Shown: positions 62,916 through 64,000 of the stretch, piece after piece | Numbering within the stretch: the stretch's first letter is position 1 | Layout: each line of letters begins with the position of its first letter | Origin: Streptomyces sp. DSM 110735 | Lineage (GTDB): Bacteria > Actinomycetota > Actinomycetes > Streptomycetales > Streptomycetaceae | Direction: 5' to 3' | Length of the DNA stretch: 64,000 bases | Assembly: GCF_016482685.1 (NCBI RefSeq) | Contig: NZ_JACYHF010000022.1 | Coordinates: 1-64,000 of the forward strand | Program-made: the position numbers and the translations under genes | Notes under the pieces: model-generated | Database searches by the model: none | What the model was told of the DNA's origin: nothing | Seen by the model: only the letters and a program-made list of their open reading frames with translations

Positions 62916-64000
62916 CTACTCGGTCCTGCCGTGGACGCGGGCGACCCAGTCGGCGGGTTTGGCGATCTCGGACTTCGTGGGCAGCGTGTTGGGCGAGGTC
63001 CAGACGCGGTTGAAGCCGTCCATGCCGACCTCGCCGACGACGGCGCGCACGAAGCGTTCGCCGTCGCGGTACTGGCGCAGCTTGGCGTCCAGACCGAGGA
63101 GTTTGCGCAGGGCGAGGTCGAGGCGGGAGGCGCCCTTGGCGCGGCGCTGCTGGAACTTCTCGCGGATCTCGGCGACGGACGGCACGACGTCGGGTCCGAC
63201 GCCGTCCATGACGAAGTCGGCGTGGCCCTCCAGGAGGGACATCACGGCGGTGAGGCGGGCGAGGATCTCGCGCTGGGCGGGGGTCTGCACGAGGTCCACC
63301 AGGGAGCGTCCGCCGTCGTCCTCCTCACCCTCGGGGCGGCCGCCCGCGAGGGACTGGGCGGCGTCGCGGACGCGCTCCAGGAAGGTCACCGGGTCGACGT
63401 CGGTCTCCGCGAGGAAGGACTGGATCTCGCCCTCCAGGTGGTCGCGGAGCCAGGGCACCGCCGTGAACTGGGTGCGGTGGGTCTCCTCGTGCAGGCACAC
63501 CCAGAGCCTGAAGTCGTGCGGCTCGACGTCGAGTTCGCGCTCGACGTGGACGATGTTCGGCGCGACGAGCAGCAGCCGTCCCCCGCCGGGGGCGCCCGCG
63601 GCGGGGAGGTCGGTGGTGGCGGGGGCGAAGGTCTCGTACTGCCCGAGGACGCGCGAGGACAGGAACGACAGCAGCATCCCCAGCTCGACGCCGGTCACCT
63701 TGCCGCCGACGGCACCGAGGACGGCGTTGCCCGCGCTGCTGCCGCGCCGCTCCTGCATCTTCTCCAGCAGGGGGCGCAGGATCTCCCGGAACCCGGCGAC
63801 GTTGGCGCGCACCCAGCCCGGACGGTCGACCACGAGCACCGGGGTGTCGTGCACGTCCTCGGTCCCCAGACGAGTGAAGCCCCGGACGTGCGCCTCCGAG
63901 GCTTTGGCGTGCCGCCTGAGTTCCGCGACGACGGCGCGCGCCTCGTCCCGGCTCACCTCCGGCCCCGGCCGCACGAGCCGAGTCGCGGTCGCCACCGCGA
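62916..64000 (-). CDS. Zinc-dependent metalloprotease-like protein (DUF2342), 5' end off the window
   Basis: At least 360 residues. The motif LWVCLHEETHRTQF has HExxH, the zinc-binding signature; MSLLEGHADFVMDGVG supplies a further acidic/His region. It belongs to the actinobacterial DUF2342 family, sometimes linked by annotation with coenzyme F420 biosynthesis. The frame remains open at the window edge and a GTG at 63995 is probably internal, because homologues as I remember begin further upstream (about 15-30 residues). It is upstream of and co-directional with tilS. Confidence 0.88.
   Translation of the reverse strand, partial: AVATATRLVRPGPEVSRDEARAVVAELRRHAKASEAHVRGFTRLGTEDVHDTPVLVVDRPGWVRANVAGFREILRPLLEKMQERRGSSAGNAVLGAVGGKVTGVELGMLLSFLSSRVLGQYETFAPATTDLPAAGAPGGGRLLLVAPNIVHVERELDVEPHDFRLWVCLHEETHRTQFTAVPWLRDHLEGEIQSFLAETDVDPVTFLERVRDAAQSLAGGRPEGEEDDGGRSLVDLVQTPAQREILARLTAVMSLLEGHADFVMDGVGPDVVPSVAEIREKFQQRRAKGASRLDLALRKLLGLDAKLRQYRDGERFVRAVVGEVGMDGFNRVWTSPNTLPTKSEIAKPADWVARVHGRTE

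Overview
The window is chromosomal DNA of a Streptomyces. It is very GC-rich, carries the complete sigE-cseA-cseB-cseC envelope-stress operon, lsr2, clpC, disA-radA and ftsH, and uses many GTG/TTG starts and GTGA/ATGA stop-start overlaps. Nearly everything is conserved core genome. I see no insertion sequence, prophage, integrase, tRNA or CRISPR array. The left edge (about 1-296, minus strand) looks like the tandem promoter region of an rRNA operon whose genes lie outside the window. The right edge cuts a zinc-metalloprotease-like gene. Layout: 0.3-2.8 kb, proC and a two-gene ABC-2 exporter with a 22-bp palindrome over its start; 2.9-7.3 kb, a methyltransferase, a membrane protein, a duplicated SH3b pair and a Ser/Thr kinase with a PQQ-type propeller; 7.4-13.2 kb, ilvD, a TetR regulator with a sugar-phosphate isomerase-like gene, a Ppx/GppA phosphatase and a Cys-rich protein; 13.2-19.9 kb, a sigma-like/zinc-finger/TM/BACON fusion, radA, disA (c-di-AMP synthase), a Gly/Ser-linker membrane protein and mutY; 20.1-23.5 kb, sigE-cseABC; 23.5-28.6 kb, a VOC protein with an AraC regulator, an MFS exporter with a divergent TetR, an M23 peptidase and an HAD phosphatase. 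28.7-36.2 kb holds clpC (with a ClgR-type box), a primase-like hypothetical, lsr2, a short N-acetylglutamate synthase, a BlaI-type repressor, a 128-bp tandem array grown from the 3' end of a 57-aa membrane-protein gene, and a Pro/Ala-rich protein. 36.3-41.8 kb is a cofactor operon read leftward (DUF2520-panC-nadB-nadC-coaX) for pantothenate/CoA and NAD. 42-48.8 kb has a threonine-aldolase-like enzyme, an ArsR/DUF5937 regulator with a small divergent gene, a NarL-type two-component system, an NmrA-like protein and a MidA/NDUFAF7-like methyltransferase. 48.8-54.6 kb has a stand-alone NuoD (convergent with the MidA-like gene), a coiled-coil membrane protein, and a head-to-head esterase / MprF-like pair. 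54.8-64 kb is the folate cluster folP-(NTF2-like)-folB-folK-(DUF3180) facing folE-ftsH-hpt-tilS-metalloprotease. Themes: envelope stress and envelope chemistry (SigE-CseABC, SH3b, M23, the esterase/MprF pair, FtsH), proteostasis (ClpC, FtsH), nucleotide signalling and repair (DisA, RadA, MutY) and cofactor biosynthesis. The observations I rate highest are the MidA-like/NuoD pair, the esterase/MprF-like pair (candidate tRNA-dependent lipid alanylation), the 128-bp array, the sigma-like/BACON fusion, the DUF2520-panC coupling (candidate PanG-type reductase) and a full match to a ClgR box upstream of clpC.
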